Of a DNA stretch of 64,000 nucleotides, positions 9,975 through 20,260 are shown piece by piece. Numbering within the stretch: position 1 is the stretch's first letter; every line of letters starts with the position of its first letter. The translations under genes were made by a program, and so were the position numbers. Below the pieces are notes generated by a model that was not told the origin of the DNA, searched no databases, and saw only the letters and a program-made list of their open reading frames with translations. The stretch lies in NCBI GenBank assembly GCA_038030265.1, contig CM075942.1:38778751-38842750 (forward strand), written 5' to 3'. Source of the DNA: Corythucha ciliata. Taxonomy: Eukaryota > Arthropoda > Insecta > Hemiptera > Tingidae.

Positions 9975-10975
9975 TCACTCTGAGCCGGCGTGGCTCAAGT
10001 TCATCTCTGTATCCAGGATATTGAGTCGATCACAAACTCTGCGCGTGACCTCTGTAAGAGAGAAAACATTAGAAAATGAATAAACAATTGGCAGAAGGGA
10101 AGTTTTTCTTACCGTTCAGAGCACGAGCCAAATTCAAGTGCTCGAAGGGCTTTTTCTCTTTACACCCCGCCAGTTGTAAGTTTTTCTTAATTATCCACAT
10201 AGCGATCACGTGGTCCATTATTATTTTAAAAATTGGTCCGGCCGTTTTTTCGTCACTAAGCACTGACAGCTTGAAACCTTTGAGATTTTTGTGTGAAAGT
10301 TCAAGTGAACAAGATGAAAATCATTACTTTATTTACCAAGTCCTCGAAAGATGTATCATTTGTGAGGAGCCCTTCCAAGGTGGTGAGTTGCTCCTCGTTG
10401 GCAAGAAATCTGCCAAAAAAAAAAAAAAAAAATCGAACACGTTAATACAATAGGTTAACTCAAAAAGCTTACATCGCACAAAAATTATACTCTATATAGC
10501 TACGTACCTTGATGTTGACATGCGTGTTGATTTTGTGTCGGATCCAGGTTTGATCCTACAACAGAATGGTTGACAAGAATTGCTATTCATCTCATGAGTA
10601 GAATATTATATAAAACCCGGATTACACGATGCGATTTTTGAATAAATATTGCATACTGGTAATAGAGGAACATTCCGGGAATTTTAGTACGTATTAAGCA
10701 TTTCTCAGTAATCGTATTTCTTGGTTTCACCCCAATATTGCCCGCGCAACACCAAGGAAATTAACGAGGCTGTCTAATTTTTTGCCTTATTATTGAGTTT
10801 TAAATGAGTTCTCTCAATATGCTATTAACAAATAAACTACTTTCGAATAAAATGAGGTGTCGTGTAACCAGTATACTTTTAAATGCATTTTTCTTCCTTA
10901 GCTTAATCAAGTTGTAATTAAATTGTACTTACCCATGTCCGCTAACTTGGATGAAGAACTCAGTGGTGATGTCGA
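9975..10975 (-). CDS. DUF4806-like protein gene, five 3' exons
   Basis: Five minus-strand exons join in one open frame with GT-AG introns: 10933-10975 (43 nt), 10508-10555 (48 nt), 10337-10409 (73 nt), 10113-10269 (157 nt) and 9975-10051 (77 nt, ending TGA). Each length matches the required phase, and the C-exon acceptor has a long T tract. The product has about 131 readable residues: an IKPGSD linker, then SRFLANEEQLTTLEGLL, a LSVLSDEKTAGPIFKII block, a GCKEKKPFEHL block and a final EVTRRVC-LNILD helix. That order (N/E-E-L-LE, GG/TAG, K-K-F-L) recalls the DUF4806 domain of insect proteins of unknown role. The first exons and the start codon are not found. No stop or frameshift is seen, unlike nearly every other gene here. 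Confidence 0.75.
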
Positions 10976-11814
10976 CTAAAATTACTGGAAACGAAAAACC
11001 ACAAGATCTGAAGAACTTTTGACACCCCTTCACGAAAGGGAAATGCGAAAAAGCCAGCTTGAACTGCTTGAAGAATGGAGAAGATGGAAGGGCGGTACAA
11101 ACGGGAGAAACAAAGCTGAAAAACGGCAGTCAGCGAATCTACCAGCCACCCCCGAGTCCTTTCTCTAACACCCTTCTTCTTTTGAACGCGGCCCGCATGT
11201 GGAAGACGTTGAACCGTAGGCTCAAGGACGGATCTAGGACTGGGACGAGGGAACTCTCTCAACCCTCTCCCTCCCTTCAGCACTCCTCCATTATGTTAAG
11301 GGCGATTTGCATAATATTATTGTGGAGGGGTGGGGTGAATAAGTAATAAAAATTGTAGCGGTTCACCACAATTGTTCTCTCAACCTCTGCAAGCTTGCTT
11401 ACCGCGTATTTGTTTGTACCGGGTGGTCAAATATGATACGTAATTCTTGTCGTTCATAAATGAACGATTCATACTTCTCTGATAAAGTCCCTTCTTAATC
11501 GAGAATTCACAGCGCTCATTAAACAAAAATGATTTGCTTGGTACCAATACAAATAATATTTTTCACAAATTAGGTTTTTTACTACCTTGTCCAGAAAGAC
11601 GGGGCCCGTAAGGAAAGAAGTATTGTGCTCGTGGAAAATAACTATAAATAAATAACTAACTATAACTGTGCATAAATAACTATAATCAGCCATAATCTGC
11701 AAACGCAGGGGTTGTATGTTATCGTTCCGAAAAGTTCAAGCTCCCCAATGAATGGTTCATTTTTGGTGGAATTAGCAAAAATATGCATTAAATAATCTTG
11801 AAAAATATTTCACC
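10976..11814. other. upstream part of the DUF4806-like gene region, unresolved
   Basis: I could not identify the 5' exons. A plus-strand stretch at 11030-11160 reads EMRKSQLELLEEWRRWK, which would be a charged helix if coding, but it has no clear splice sites. Possible alternatives are an antisense exon or chance. Confidence 0.3.
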
Positions 11815-11945
11815 CTTGGTTCGAGCACGGCGAGAACTGCATGAGTGTGGCGACTTTTGTTCAAATTCTTGTTTCGCAGTCCTCAAGAGACGGAGCGGTT
11901 CTTGCTGAACTCGTGACTGTATCGCCCATGTAATATACTCATAAA
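11815..11945. repeat. dispersed repeat I, copy 1
   Basis: About 130 bp, inverted relative to 34925-35063, sharing GGCGAGAACTGCATGAGTGT, the stretch TCGCAGTCCTCAAGAGACG and CTCGTGACTGT. Possibly SINE-like but no polymerase III promoter is clear. It lies just inside the right end of the 9.6-12.2 kb element. Confidence 0.6.
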
Positions 11946-11954
11946 AGTATATTT

Positions 11955-12195
11955 ACATAATATTCTACGATATTTTACCAGAAAATATTTCCGCCCACAC
12001 CAAAAAAGAGTATTTCAAAAATATTTTAATCAGGTTCGTTTGAAAGTATTCGTTCAAAAATATTATTTTCATATAAAACAATATTATGATACGAATATTA
12101 ACGATGAATGAAAAATTAATATTCTTAAAATATTTGTTTGAGATTCTAAATATTGTCTGAATGTTCGAATATTTTCTTAATGTTCAGAAAATATT
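11955..12195. repeat. AATATT-rich subterminal array, right
   Basis: Degenerate AAAATATT and GAATATT words at short intervals up to the TGCTGCTTGGG end. Counterpart of the array at 9646-9945. Confidence 0.65.
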
Positions 12196-12210
12196 ATCAT
12201 GCTGCTTGGG

Positions 12211-12954
12211 AATAAACGTAGATAAGGCCATAGATGGTCCCATTTAAAATTGAATTAATTCGGTCCAATGGGATTGGACCGACTTAGTGCAGTTTTTGGG
12301 GTTGATAGTGTTTTTGGGGGTTTTCCGGGAAATATAACGATATGACTTTAGTTGGAATCGGAGTAGTTCAAGAGTAAGGCGATTTTCATATTCATATAAT
12401 TTTGTACATTGGTCTGATTCAAGTTGAAGATTGCTGTTCTTTCTTTGTTATGGTGTTGGTGCAGATGTACGATTCGTGCGTGAAATGCGTACAATAAAAA
12501 CTGCAAAAAGAGGTTATTGTTACTTCCTAAGAAGAAGAGTAAGATCGTTTTCACATCCCACCACCATGAAGGCTGCCCAGTAGCTCAGTTTCCAAGCAAG
12601 GCCTATGGAAAGTGTGTTGAGTCCTGAAATATTGGGGTGGAATCAGGACAGCTATAAGCACCGGGTTCCAATTCATGCCAAGCAACCAGCTGCATCAGAA
12701 GATATCCTCAACCTCATAGTACCACGAAGGATCTGGAAGGGACGGGGGCATTGTAACAAGTATCGTCGTAAGGATGAGGATGATGACAATGTGAAGAAAT
12801 CACATTGTACATTTTACGAGCCTACAGGTAAGAGCTTCAGGAGAGAAATACCGATCAAAAATAATGGGCTGGGATCAGTTCAACCAAAAAAGTTCAAATT
12901 TGTCAACATTTGTAAAACTCGAATAACTTTTGACGTGTTCCAATAAATTGGTGC
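12211..12954. other. unassigned spacer with a 113-codon frame
   Basis: A plus-strand frame at 12605-12946 has no motif I recognise and contains a charged KYRRKDEDDDNVKKSH stretch. It could be a decayed gene or chance. A tRNA-box-like word near 12580 does not fold into a tRNA. Confidence 0.3.
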
Positions 12955-12965
12955 ATACGCATATA

Positions 12966-14021
12966 ACTTCAGTGATCGGACGAGAACTGGTGTGTGTACC
13001 TCTCAGAAAGACACTTCAGGGTGAAGCACGGAGGAGCGTATTCATCATTAAAGAGGATAAATGCTGGTGTTCCCCAAGGAAGTATACTTGGGCCGCTGCT
13101 GTGTCTCCTCTATACGAACGACGTCCCTAGCAGTGGGGACACAACAATTGCAACGTTTGCAGACGACACAGCCCTACTGGCGGTTGCAGAGTCTGTTGAA
13201 GAAGCAACACCACAACTACAGCACACAGTAAATAATGTATGTCAATGGGCCAAAAAATGGCGACTAAAACTGAACGAACTCAAGTCCTCACACATCTACT
13301 TCACAAACAAGAAAATAATCAATATACCAATAATTATCAACGGACAACAGGTACCCATAGTAAACACCGCTAAATACCTGGGTATGACACTCGACACTAA
13401 GCTTAAATGGAAAGAGCACGTTAAGAAGAAAAATGAAGAACTAAAACTGAAGTTTAGAAGACTGTTTTGGTTACTTGGTAGGCACTCTGAGCTCTCCATC
13501 CATAGCCAATTGCTAATATATAGACAAGTGCTGAAGCCAGTATGGACGTATGGAATTCAGCTCTGGCGTTGTACAAAAAAGACCAATATTAAGGTCATAC
13601 AAACATTCCAGAACAAGGTACTGAGGAGCTTTGTCAATGCCCCCTGGTATGTTCGCAATGATGACCTCCACCGAGACCTCAAGGTGGAAACCGTAAAAGA
13701 AGTAATTGAGCAGCATGCGCTCAAACACCAACACCGTCTTCGGGAGCATATGAACCCGGAAGCACTTCGCCTCCTGGACAACGGTGACATCGTCAGGCGG
13801 CTACAGCGGACAAAACCTATGGACCTTGTGGTGTCGCGGTAGTGACAGTGAGGTGCGTGCGTGCTCGTAGGAGGAAGGACACTGGGCCATGAACTCCAAT
13901 AATGTTGTAAATTGTATATAAGTAAATTAACTTGATGGGCTCAGGCTCAGTTGTTATAATACAGATACCTATTAATAAAGATATCTAAAAATGAATGAAA
14001 AAAAAAAAAAAAAAAAAAAAA
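12966..14021 (+). mobile_element. 5'-truncated Jockey-type retrotransposon insertion
   Basis: The insertion ends in a poly-A tail (about 13998-14021) and is flanked by a perfect 11-bp target duplication, ATACGCATATA at 12955-12965 and 14022-14032. This fixes both ends. The 5' end lies inside the reverse transcriptase, so it was dead on arrival, as is usual for target-primed reverse transcription. About 155 bases of 3' untranslated sequence separate the stop codon from the tail. Confidence 0.9.
12972..13842 (+). pseudogene. Jockey-like reverse transcriptase, C-terminal half
   Basis: An open frame of about 290 codons. Motifs in order: YLSERHFRVK, INAGVPQGSILGPLL (RT motif 4), FADDTALLA (catalytic YADD-type box, here FADD), KYLGMTLDTKLKWKEH, and the QLLIYRQVLKPVWTYGIQLW region typical of Jockey/CR1-group elements, then the HRDLKVETVKEVI tail. 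The frame is intact to its stop. The endonuclease and the N-terminal fingers are missing, so it is a truncated copy and not a gene. Confidence 0.9.
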
Positions 14022-14032
14022 ATACGCATATA

Positions 14033-14364
14033 GATCCTGAAGTAAATTTAGCCCTCTGCAACTTATTTTCCTAGAGGCTTTCTTCAAGGATAAATGATTC
14101 GAAAGATATACAGAAATGTTTAACGAAAAACGCGAGGTAAAGACAATTTTTTTTCGGAAATTTTCACTTTTTCGAGGCATGTATCTCGAAAACGGTTAAG
14201 AATTAGTAAAACACGTGTATGTAGAAAGTTGTTGGGAATTTTATGAACTTTCATTGGCTATAACAAAATGTTCGCCTGCGACGCACCGTTCTCGAAATAT
14301 TAGTGAAAACCCAAAAAATGGTACCATCTTTGTGTCCCCCCCCCCCCCACCTAGGGCTCACCTC
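14033..14364. other. unassigned spacer
   Basis: No gene. Contains an uninterrupted C tract near 14336-14349. Confidence 0.3.
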
Positions 14365-16735
14365 CTAGGGGTGGGGACTTATAGTATGTTTACCTCCTAA
14401 CATGGTTCCGGAGTCAAACTTTCTGCTGTCGCTCATTACATCAATAATTTCGAAATACAAGTCGCGGTACATGGACTTCAACTCATCCCAACTCAATTTC
14501 ATTTGACTTCTTGATAACTGTCCTGTTCTCAAAGTGTCATTGAAAAACTCGAGAAATTGATCTTCTGATCTTTTGTCCTCAATACTCTTCATTATTTCCG
14601 TAATGTTGGATGAACAGTATTCGATATCCGAATTCCGCTTTTGAAAGATTAAAAACAAAACATCAACAACTCCAAATAGTCCAGTCAAATCGTATAAAAA
14701 AAATACCATTCGTGGACAAAAATCTCGTCTTTGATTTTTTCACTTTATTCTATGTTTTTTGGGGTGAGGAACACGAATCTGAAGAGATCCAACAAAATTT
14801 CCTTGTGCGTTTTGAGAAAATCGCGAAAAAATAATAATTTTTGGCACTTGTTTTAGTTTTTCGCTTGCAACTCCTCAATGACGCATTCTACGGAAAATTG
14901 TACCCTGTTCTTTTTTGAAGAGCATCAAGTTCTGCGTCGAATCACTTTTTCTTTTGTCACAATTGACCTAGCCGTTTCGCCGGTATTGATTTTTTTTAAA
15001 TGGTCATTTTTAGTCGCTTTTGGCAAAAGCGTGTGAAAAAATAAAAGTAGTTCAACACTCAGTGGAGCGTTGTAATCTCTGACGCTACCTATAATACTGG
15101 TGATATGTTGAGTTTTAACATTTGTGGGCAAAGTTAGTGGGCGTAGCCACTTTTTTAAAAAACAAAACCTATTTTCCTATATTCATCGCCCTGAATAGAA
15201 TATTTTCCGGGCCTTGAAAAAGTTGGCAAGTACGGTTTCTGACAGTAAATTTCACCAGCTTTCACTGAAAAATAGTGCAATTTTCATCGAAGGCTTCGTT
15301 CGATAGTTATAGGCAAAAACGTTCGGCTAAAGAAAGGGGTTATTGGGAAATTACTCATTTTGCGAATTTCCCACTGCGTTTTATTGCAACTTATAAGGTC
15401 TTTATAAAAACGCCATAGACGATTCCTTATAGGAAATTTAATGAGCTTTTAGATGAGTTTCTTTAAAGTTTAATCGGATGGATAGTTTTTGAGTTATAGG
15501 CCGAAATGTGACAAAAAACGTTTTTTTTCAGCGTTATTTCAAATTGTTTGACGTTATGGCCCAGTCTTATGTTAATATTCAAATGAAATTTCATATAATA
15601 GGTCTGATAGAAAATTCAATCAGCTTTCAGATCGTTTTTCACAGAAAAAAATTGGACTACCATTTCTCGAGCTACTGGCGAAATTGTGCAGAAAAACGTG
15701 GTTTTTGGGCCGCCTTTTTTCGCGTTTTTTGTCGCTAACTGATACCACTGATTTTTCCTGTAGGTTTCAAGGCTTTTCACTTATGTAAAATTCAATTCTG
15801 AACACTTTGATTTCTTAACATTTTTCGATTGGAACAGCCGTTTTTAAATTGCAGCTGCCTTAGTCATTTTTATTAATTTCACCAAAAGTGGCTGAAAATG
15901 ACCATTTCAAAAAATTAATACCGGTGATACGGCTGGGTCAATTGTAAGAAAAGAAAGAACGATTCGACGCAGAATTAAATGCTTTTCAAAAAGTGAGAGG
16001 TTAACATTTTCCGTAGAATGCGTCATTAAGGAGTTATAAGCAAAAAACTGAAAAAAGTGCGAAAAATTAGCAGTTTTTCGCGATTTTCTCAAAACGCACA
16101 GTGAAATTTTGTTGGATCTCTTCAGATTCGTGTTCCTCACCCCAAAAAACATAGAATAAAGTGAAAAAATCGAAGACGAGATTTTTGTTCACGTGGAACT
16201 ACCGTTTGACTGGACTAAAAGAGGTGATGAAAAACCAGCAATAGAAATCGGAATTCAAAATCATTCAAATTCTTTAAATAACCCACCGCACAATTAATTG
16301 ATTCAGCATTAGATGTTGCGTCTTGGGCAATCTTTTCGAAACCAATTTGAAATTATCACATTCCGAGGCACGAATAGTCAAACATTTTTTGATCTTGAAG
16401 CCCACCTTGTGTTGGCTACCTGAGGCATTTTAGGGTTCATAATCGCAGACCTTTTCGGGGAGTGGTGAAAAAACGAAGCCATGCTTGTCAGTGTAGCGAA
16501 AAAAATTCTGAATTTAGAATTCGAAGACCACGCTTGCTGCAATACTAATTGCACCCGATGGGCCCGACAATGAGTGAAAATGGCGTAAAGAGCAACGTCG
16601 CGAATTTTGGATTTCAACCCATTCAGGCTTCCCGCCATGACACTTGCGCCATCGTAGCTTTGGCCCACAAGTTTTCTTTTGAAATCGAAAGGGTCTAAAA
16701 ATGAAACAAGAAGAGAAAACATACGCTGTGCGTCA
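14365..16735 (-). pseudogene. hAT/ZMYM-type transposase relic, split by element A
   Basis: The 5' part (16735 down to about 16220) reads VGQSYDGASVMAG, THCRAHRVQLVLQQA and ASFFHHSPKRSAI followed by NTRWASRS, the core of the hAT-like proteins often annotated as zinc finger MYM-type protein 1-like in insects. The 3' part (14679 down to about 14400) reads SIEDKRSEDQFLEFFNDTL and is compatible with the same protein. Element A (14680-16214) sits between them. Stop codons near the junction and no long frame mean it is dead. Family naming is by motif memory. Confidence 0.7.
14680..16214. mobile_element. long-TIR element A, copy 1
   Basis: The ends are TCCAGTCAAA and TTTGACTGGA. The arms stay complementary for several hundred bases, including TTTTTTGGGGTGAGGAACAC and AGATCCAACAAAATTTCC with their complements near 16085-16160. 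A second, direct-orientation copy is at 26444-27977. No transposase is encoded. Long arms plus the imperfect 9-bp flanking duplication at the second copy suggest a Mutator-like (MULE) origin; this is inference. It interrupts the hAT relic. Confidence 0.8.
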
Positions 16736-16761
16736 CGAGAAAGGCTAACGTCATTGTTATA

Positions 16762-17243
16762 CAGGGTGTTTGAGGTTTGTGTGGCAATACTGAACCACGT
16801 GATGAATTAGGTCATTTAGCATCGATTTCACGAAATACACTATTATCGATAGTTGTTTTCAAGATATCGAATAAAAACTGATGTTTTCATGATTAGCTCT
16901 TTTTTTTCAAATTTGACTTGATGTGTCACCGCACGAGGTTAATTTGGACAAAGTGAATAGTTCGTTGGAAACAGGACAAAATTACCTACAAAATGAGCCC
17001 AAAAGAATTGGTGGTTGTCCAATTGTGATCGGCATATCAGTCGATCAAAATCTCCCAAAATGCGTTTTGCGTTTTTCCTGCCTACTCTTCCGCTTATTCT
17101 TCTAACCTTAGTGGCATCAAACGTTCAGATGAATGGAAAAACATCTGCAATTTGTCATCTTTCCAACGATGTCCTACAATTGCCATCTACTGCTTTTACT
17201 TCCACATAAGTCAGCAAACAACGTGAAAAAAATCGGGACGCTA
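16762..17243. repeat. left terminal inverted repeat of 3.3-kb element
   Basis: Complementary to 19604-20094 across essentially its whole length, from TTTGAGGTTTGTGTGGCAAT to AACGTGAAAAAAATCGGGAC. The inner edge is where the two arms stop matching (GCTAGG versus GCGAGG). Confidence 0.85.
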
Positions 17244-18091
17244 GGTTAAAAAACGATAATAGTATCAAACTCTTGTGTGTAGGTACTTTTTTTATTTAAT
17301 TTTTTTTTAATCTTTAATCATCATTATTGTTGATATTGCTACGTCGTATAAATTGGATATTATTGTCGGCCAAGGTCATTGTCTGCTTCATGGAAGAAGT
17401 TTTAAGAAAACTCAACAAAAATGAGCATTTATTTATAATTTGTATCTCCCACTTCAAATGTTCAAAATGGCCACCATTACACCTTACGCACATCCTCGCC
17501 CTCTTCCTAACTTCAGTTGTGGTTATACGCAGCTTCCACTCTCGTCGCAGTGTTTGGGTAGCGATGTCGATGTAATAGGGTGAAAAGATGAAGCTAAGAA
17601 AGGCTTCATAGGATTTGTAAAAAGGGTAGGAATATAAGTCTAGCTTTAAGACCTTCTGGGAACCATCAGCCCCTCAGCAAAACTCAATTAATATTGTAAG
17701 TTTAGTTGGTTCCAAGGAGAGTGTAACGGTTGTTAGGTTAAGACGAGTAAATTATGTTAGTTCGTAGTAATAGGGCAAGCGAACGACTAAAAAGAAAAGA
17801 GGAGGGAGGTGGAGGCTTCCTACCTTGGAGACGTGCAAAAAGAAGGTAGACAAGTTTGGCGGTCGGTCCAAGAAGGATATCAAGTTGTACATACCGATAT
17901 CAGAAAAAGTGTTCAATTAAAATTAATAAAATAAAAGTTGTGGTGAAACGTAGAAACCGAGGAAGTCTGGATCCCTGAGTCCTGCAACTCTGATGGAAGC
18001 GATAAACACCTGTAAGTACCCTCTTAAGTTTCATTCTAGGGAATCGTCTTATTACGTGTGTGGCGGTCAATAAAAGCTCGGTATTCGTTCG
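17244..18091. other. interior of 3.3-kb element, unassigned
   Basis: No recognised gene. The stretch 17720-18010 begins TGTAACGGTTGTTAGG, contains AATAAAATAAAAG and ends in GTGGTGAAACG-type sequence, which would suit a solo LTR, but I could not find paired ends or a target duplication. A C10 tract lies at 18098-18107. Confidence 0.3.
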
Positions 18092-19222
18092 TCATCCCCC
18101 CCCCCCCAAGCGGTTTATAAGGGATTCCGGCCCACTATTAAACCGCGATTGTTCCAACCCTATATATTCCCACTGTATCTCCTCGAGTCCCGGACATTCT
18201 CTCTCAGTGTTCGCGTCGCCATTAAAAAGGGAGCTTGGGGTTACATCGATTCTTCCCAATAACATTTCTCGCGTTTCTATCTCTTCAGTATAAACTAGTT
18301 CCTTCAGCCGTCCCCACACATGAAAGTCTAATGGTGTTAGGTCAGGGGACCTAGGCGGCCACGGGATTGGCCCTCCCCTGCCTATCCACTTGTTGGGGAA
18401 CCTTTCGTCAAGAAATTCCCAGACCGATCGACGGAAGTGAGCGGGACACCCATCGTGCTGAAAGGTCGTGCGGGATCGAATGTCCAAAGGAATATCCTCC
18501 AGGAGGCCTGGAAGTTCATTTCGGAGAGACTCATAATACATTTCTCCATTTAACTTATCAGGAAAGATGAAAGGACCGACCAAATGATCCCCAATCGCCC
18601 CAGCCCACAGATTCACGCTAAATCTGGTTTGAAAACTCATTTGCCTTTTCGCGTGTGGGTTTTCATTTCTGTCGTTCCAGTAATGCAAATTGTGGAAGTT
18701 CGCGATTCCTTCCTTGGTAAATGTGGACTCGTCAGTCCATAGAATAGTCTTGAGGAAGTTTCCATCTTGGGCGTCTAGGCGCAAAATCGTTTGAGCAAAC
18801 ATAAGCCATCGGCCTTCGCCACCAGGTTCAAGCCCCTGGACTGGAGTGTAGTGGAAAGGGTATTTATTATTTTTTTAAAGAATTTTCCAAACTCTCCACA
18901 CTGTTAAATTAAATTCGTGGGCCGCTTCTCTAATACTCCCACCGGGATGCTCCTCGAAGAATCCTAAAAATTTTTCCTCAGTTTCTATTTCTACGTGGTA
19001 GCCCGTAGCTTCCCGACGCCTACGTTTACATGATCCTGTTTCTTTAAATCGGTTGTATGCCTGGGAAAACACGTTTCGATGAGGGGTTCGACGATTGGGG
19101 AAACGTTCGTGGTACAAGCGTCGAGCCTGGAGCGAGTTTCCATCCGCTCTTCCGTAGAAATAAATTATATCAGCGTATTCCTCGTTGGTGAATTCAACCA
19201 TTTTCGACGATAAATGTACCAA
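18092..19222 (-). pseudogene. Tc1/mariner-type (DD41D) transposase, one frameshift
   Basis: Starts at 19222 with the helix-turn-helix FTNEEYADIIYFYGRADGN that resembles DUF4817. The frame breaks near 18870 in a short T run and resumes upstream of GGEGRWLMFAQTIL. Catalytic blocks: ILWTDESTF, FQHDGCPAH and RSPDLTPLDFHVWG. Counting from the second aspartate to that in TPLD gives 41 intervening residues, hence DD41D as in rosa/VISITOR-type elements. It reaches LINRLGGGG at a G tract. One frameshift in about 370 codons makes it the best preserved of the three copies in the window. Confidence 0.85.
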
Positions 19223-19603
19223 TCACCAATACCAGAATTATGCCACTGATCAAAGGAGTCACCAACGGTCAATAGCAAAACAACTATGAACAACGAAATA
19301 ACTATATCGTTAACCGGTGACTTTTTTCATATGTTTTTGACTTGGCAGGTGTAGAAATTAATGGATGGTCACTGGTGAATGAAATGCGGATTCGAAGCCG
19401 CGTACGAAGCTTGTGACACCGACTCGAAGCATGAACGGATTTTCTCCCAATAATGTTATTTCTGATTTGAATTTGCTATGATTTAAGGTGTTTGGTGGTT
19501 CATGTTAACGCATAGTACTGTCAAGAACAACAGTGATCATAATTAAAACAAAGAACGGCCCCAGAAGTACATAAATGTCCGAAACCATTATGGCACTCTA
19601 GCC

Positions 19604-20094
19604 TCGCGTCCCGATTTTTTTCACGTTGTTTGCTGATTTATATGGGAGTAAAAGCAGTAGATGGCAATTGTAGCACATCGTTGGAAAGCTGACAAATTGC
19701 AGATGTTTTTCCATCCATCTGAACGTTTGATGCCACTGAGGTTAGAAGAATTAGAAGAGGAAGAGTAGGCAGGAGAAAAACGCAAAACGCATTTTGGGAG
19801 ATTTTGATCGACTGATATGCCAATCAAAATTGGACAATCACCAATTCTTTTGGGCTCATTTTGTAGGCAATTTGTCCTGTTTCCAACGCACTATTCACTT
19901 TGTCCAAATTAACCTCGTGCGGTGACACATCAAGTCAAATTTGAAAAAAAAGAGCTAATCATGAAAACATAAGTTTTTATTCGATATCTCGAAAACAAAT
20001 TGACTATCGATAATAGTGCATTTCGTGAAATCGATGCTAAATGACCTAATTCATCACGTGGTTCAGTATTGCCACACAAACCTCAAACACCCTG
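19604..20094. repeat. right terminal inverted repeat of 3.3-kb element
   Basis: Inverted partner of 16762-17243. Contains the same ATTGGACAATCACCAATTCT and CGTGCGGTGACACATCAAGT words in complement. Confidence 0.85.
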
Positions 20095-20210
20095 TATATT
20101 TTATATTAAGTCATATGTGGACAGTTTTAGAGGTTGCGTGATTAAGTAAAAAACCAAATAATTAACTCACTCTTATTTCTGAGTTTACAAGCGTTTGTGA
20201 GACTTAACAG

Positions 20211-20220
20211 TGGCGACGAG
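20211..20220 (+). promoter_or_regulatory. putative primer-binding site
   Basis: TGGCGACGAG begins with the TGG that pairs with a tRNA CCA end and lies 50 bases before the first ATG of gag, as expected just after a 5' LTR. The tRNA is not identified. Confidence 0.5.
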
Positions 20221-20260
20221 TAAAAAGGTTGATCTAAAGAGGACTCCGAAACGTCAAGCA

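Larger units (their letters stand above)
9614..12210. mobile_element. candidate 2.6-kb element carrying a spliced gene
   Basis: The left end begins CCCAAGTAGCA (9614-9624) and the right end finishes TGCTGCTTGGG (12200-12210), an inverted pair differing at one base. Both ends continue into stretches dense in AATATT and AAAATATTC words. The same terminus followed by AATATT-rich DNA occurs once more at 24175-24185, so this is a repeated end and not a chance match. Between the ends lie minus-strand exons of a DUF4806-like gene. I cannot place it in a transposon superfamily and no target duplication is evident. Alternatively two independent MITEs flank a host gene fragment. Confidence 0.5.
16762..20094. 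mobile_element. Tc1/mariner-type element with ~480-bp TIRs
   Basis: Starts CAGGGTGTTTGAGG after TA (16760-16761) and ends CCTCAAACACCCTG before TA (20095-20096). The terminal inverted repeats are 16762-17243 and 19604-20094 and differ by scattered substitutions and small indels. Inside, on the minus strand, is a DUF4817/DD41D-type transposase with one frameshift. TA target duplication and CAGGG termini fit Tc1/mariner. It remains possible that the transposase belongs to a smaller nested element. Confidence 0.8.

Noticed and set aside
12575..12650. Second tRNA or SINE head (GTAGCTCAG-like word)
   Set aside because: An A-box-like word is present but no B box, anticodon stem or cloverleaf could be drawn.
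17720..18010. Solo LTR
   Set aside because: Suggestive start and AATAAA signals, but no matching ends, no flanking duplication and no second copy in the window.
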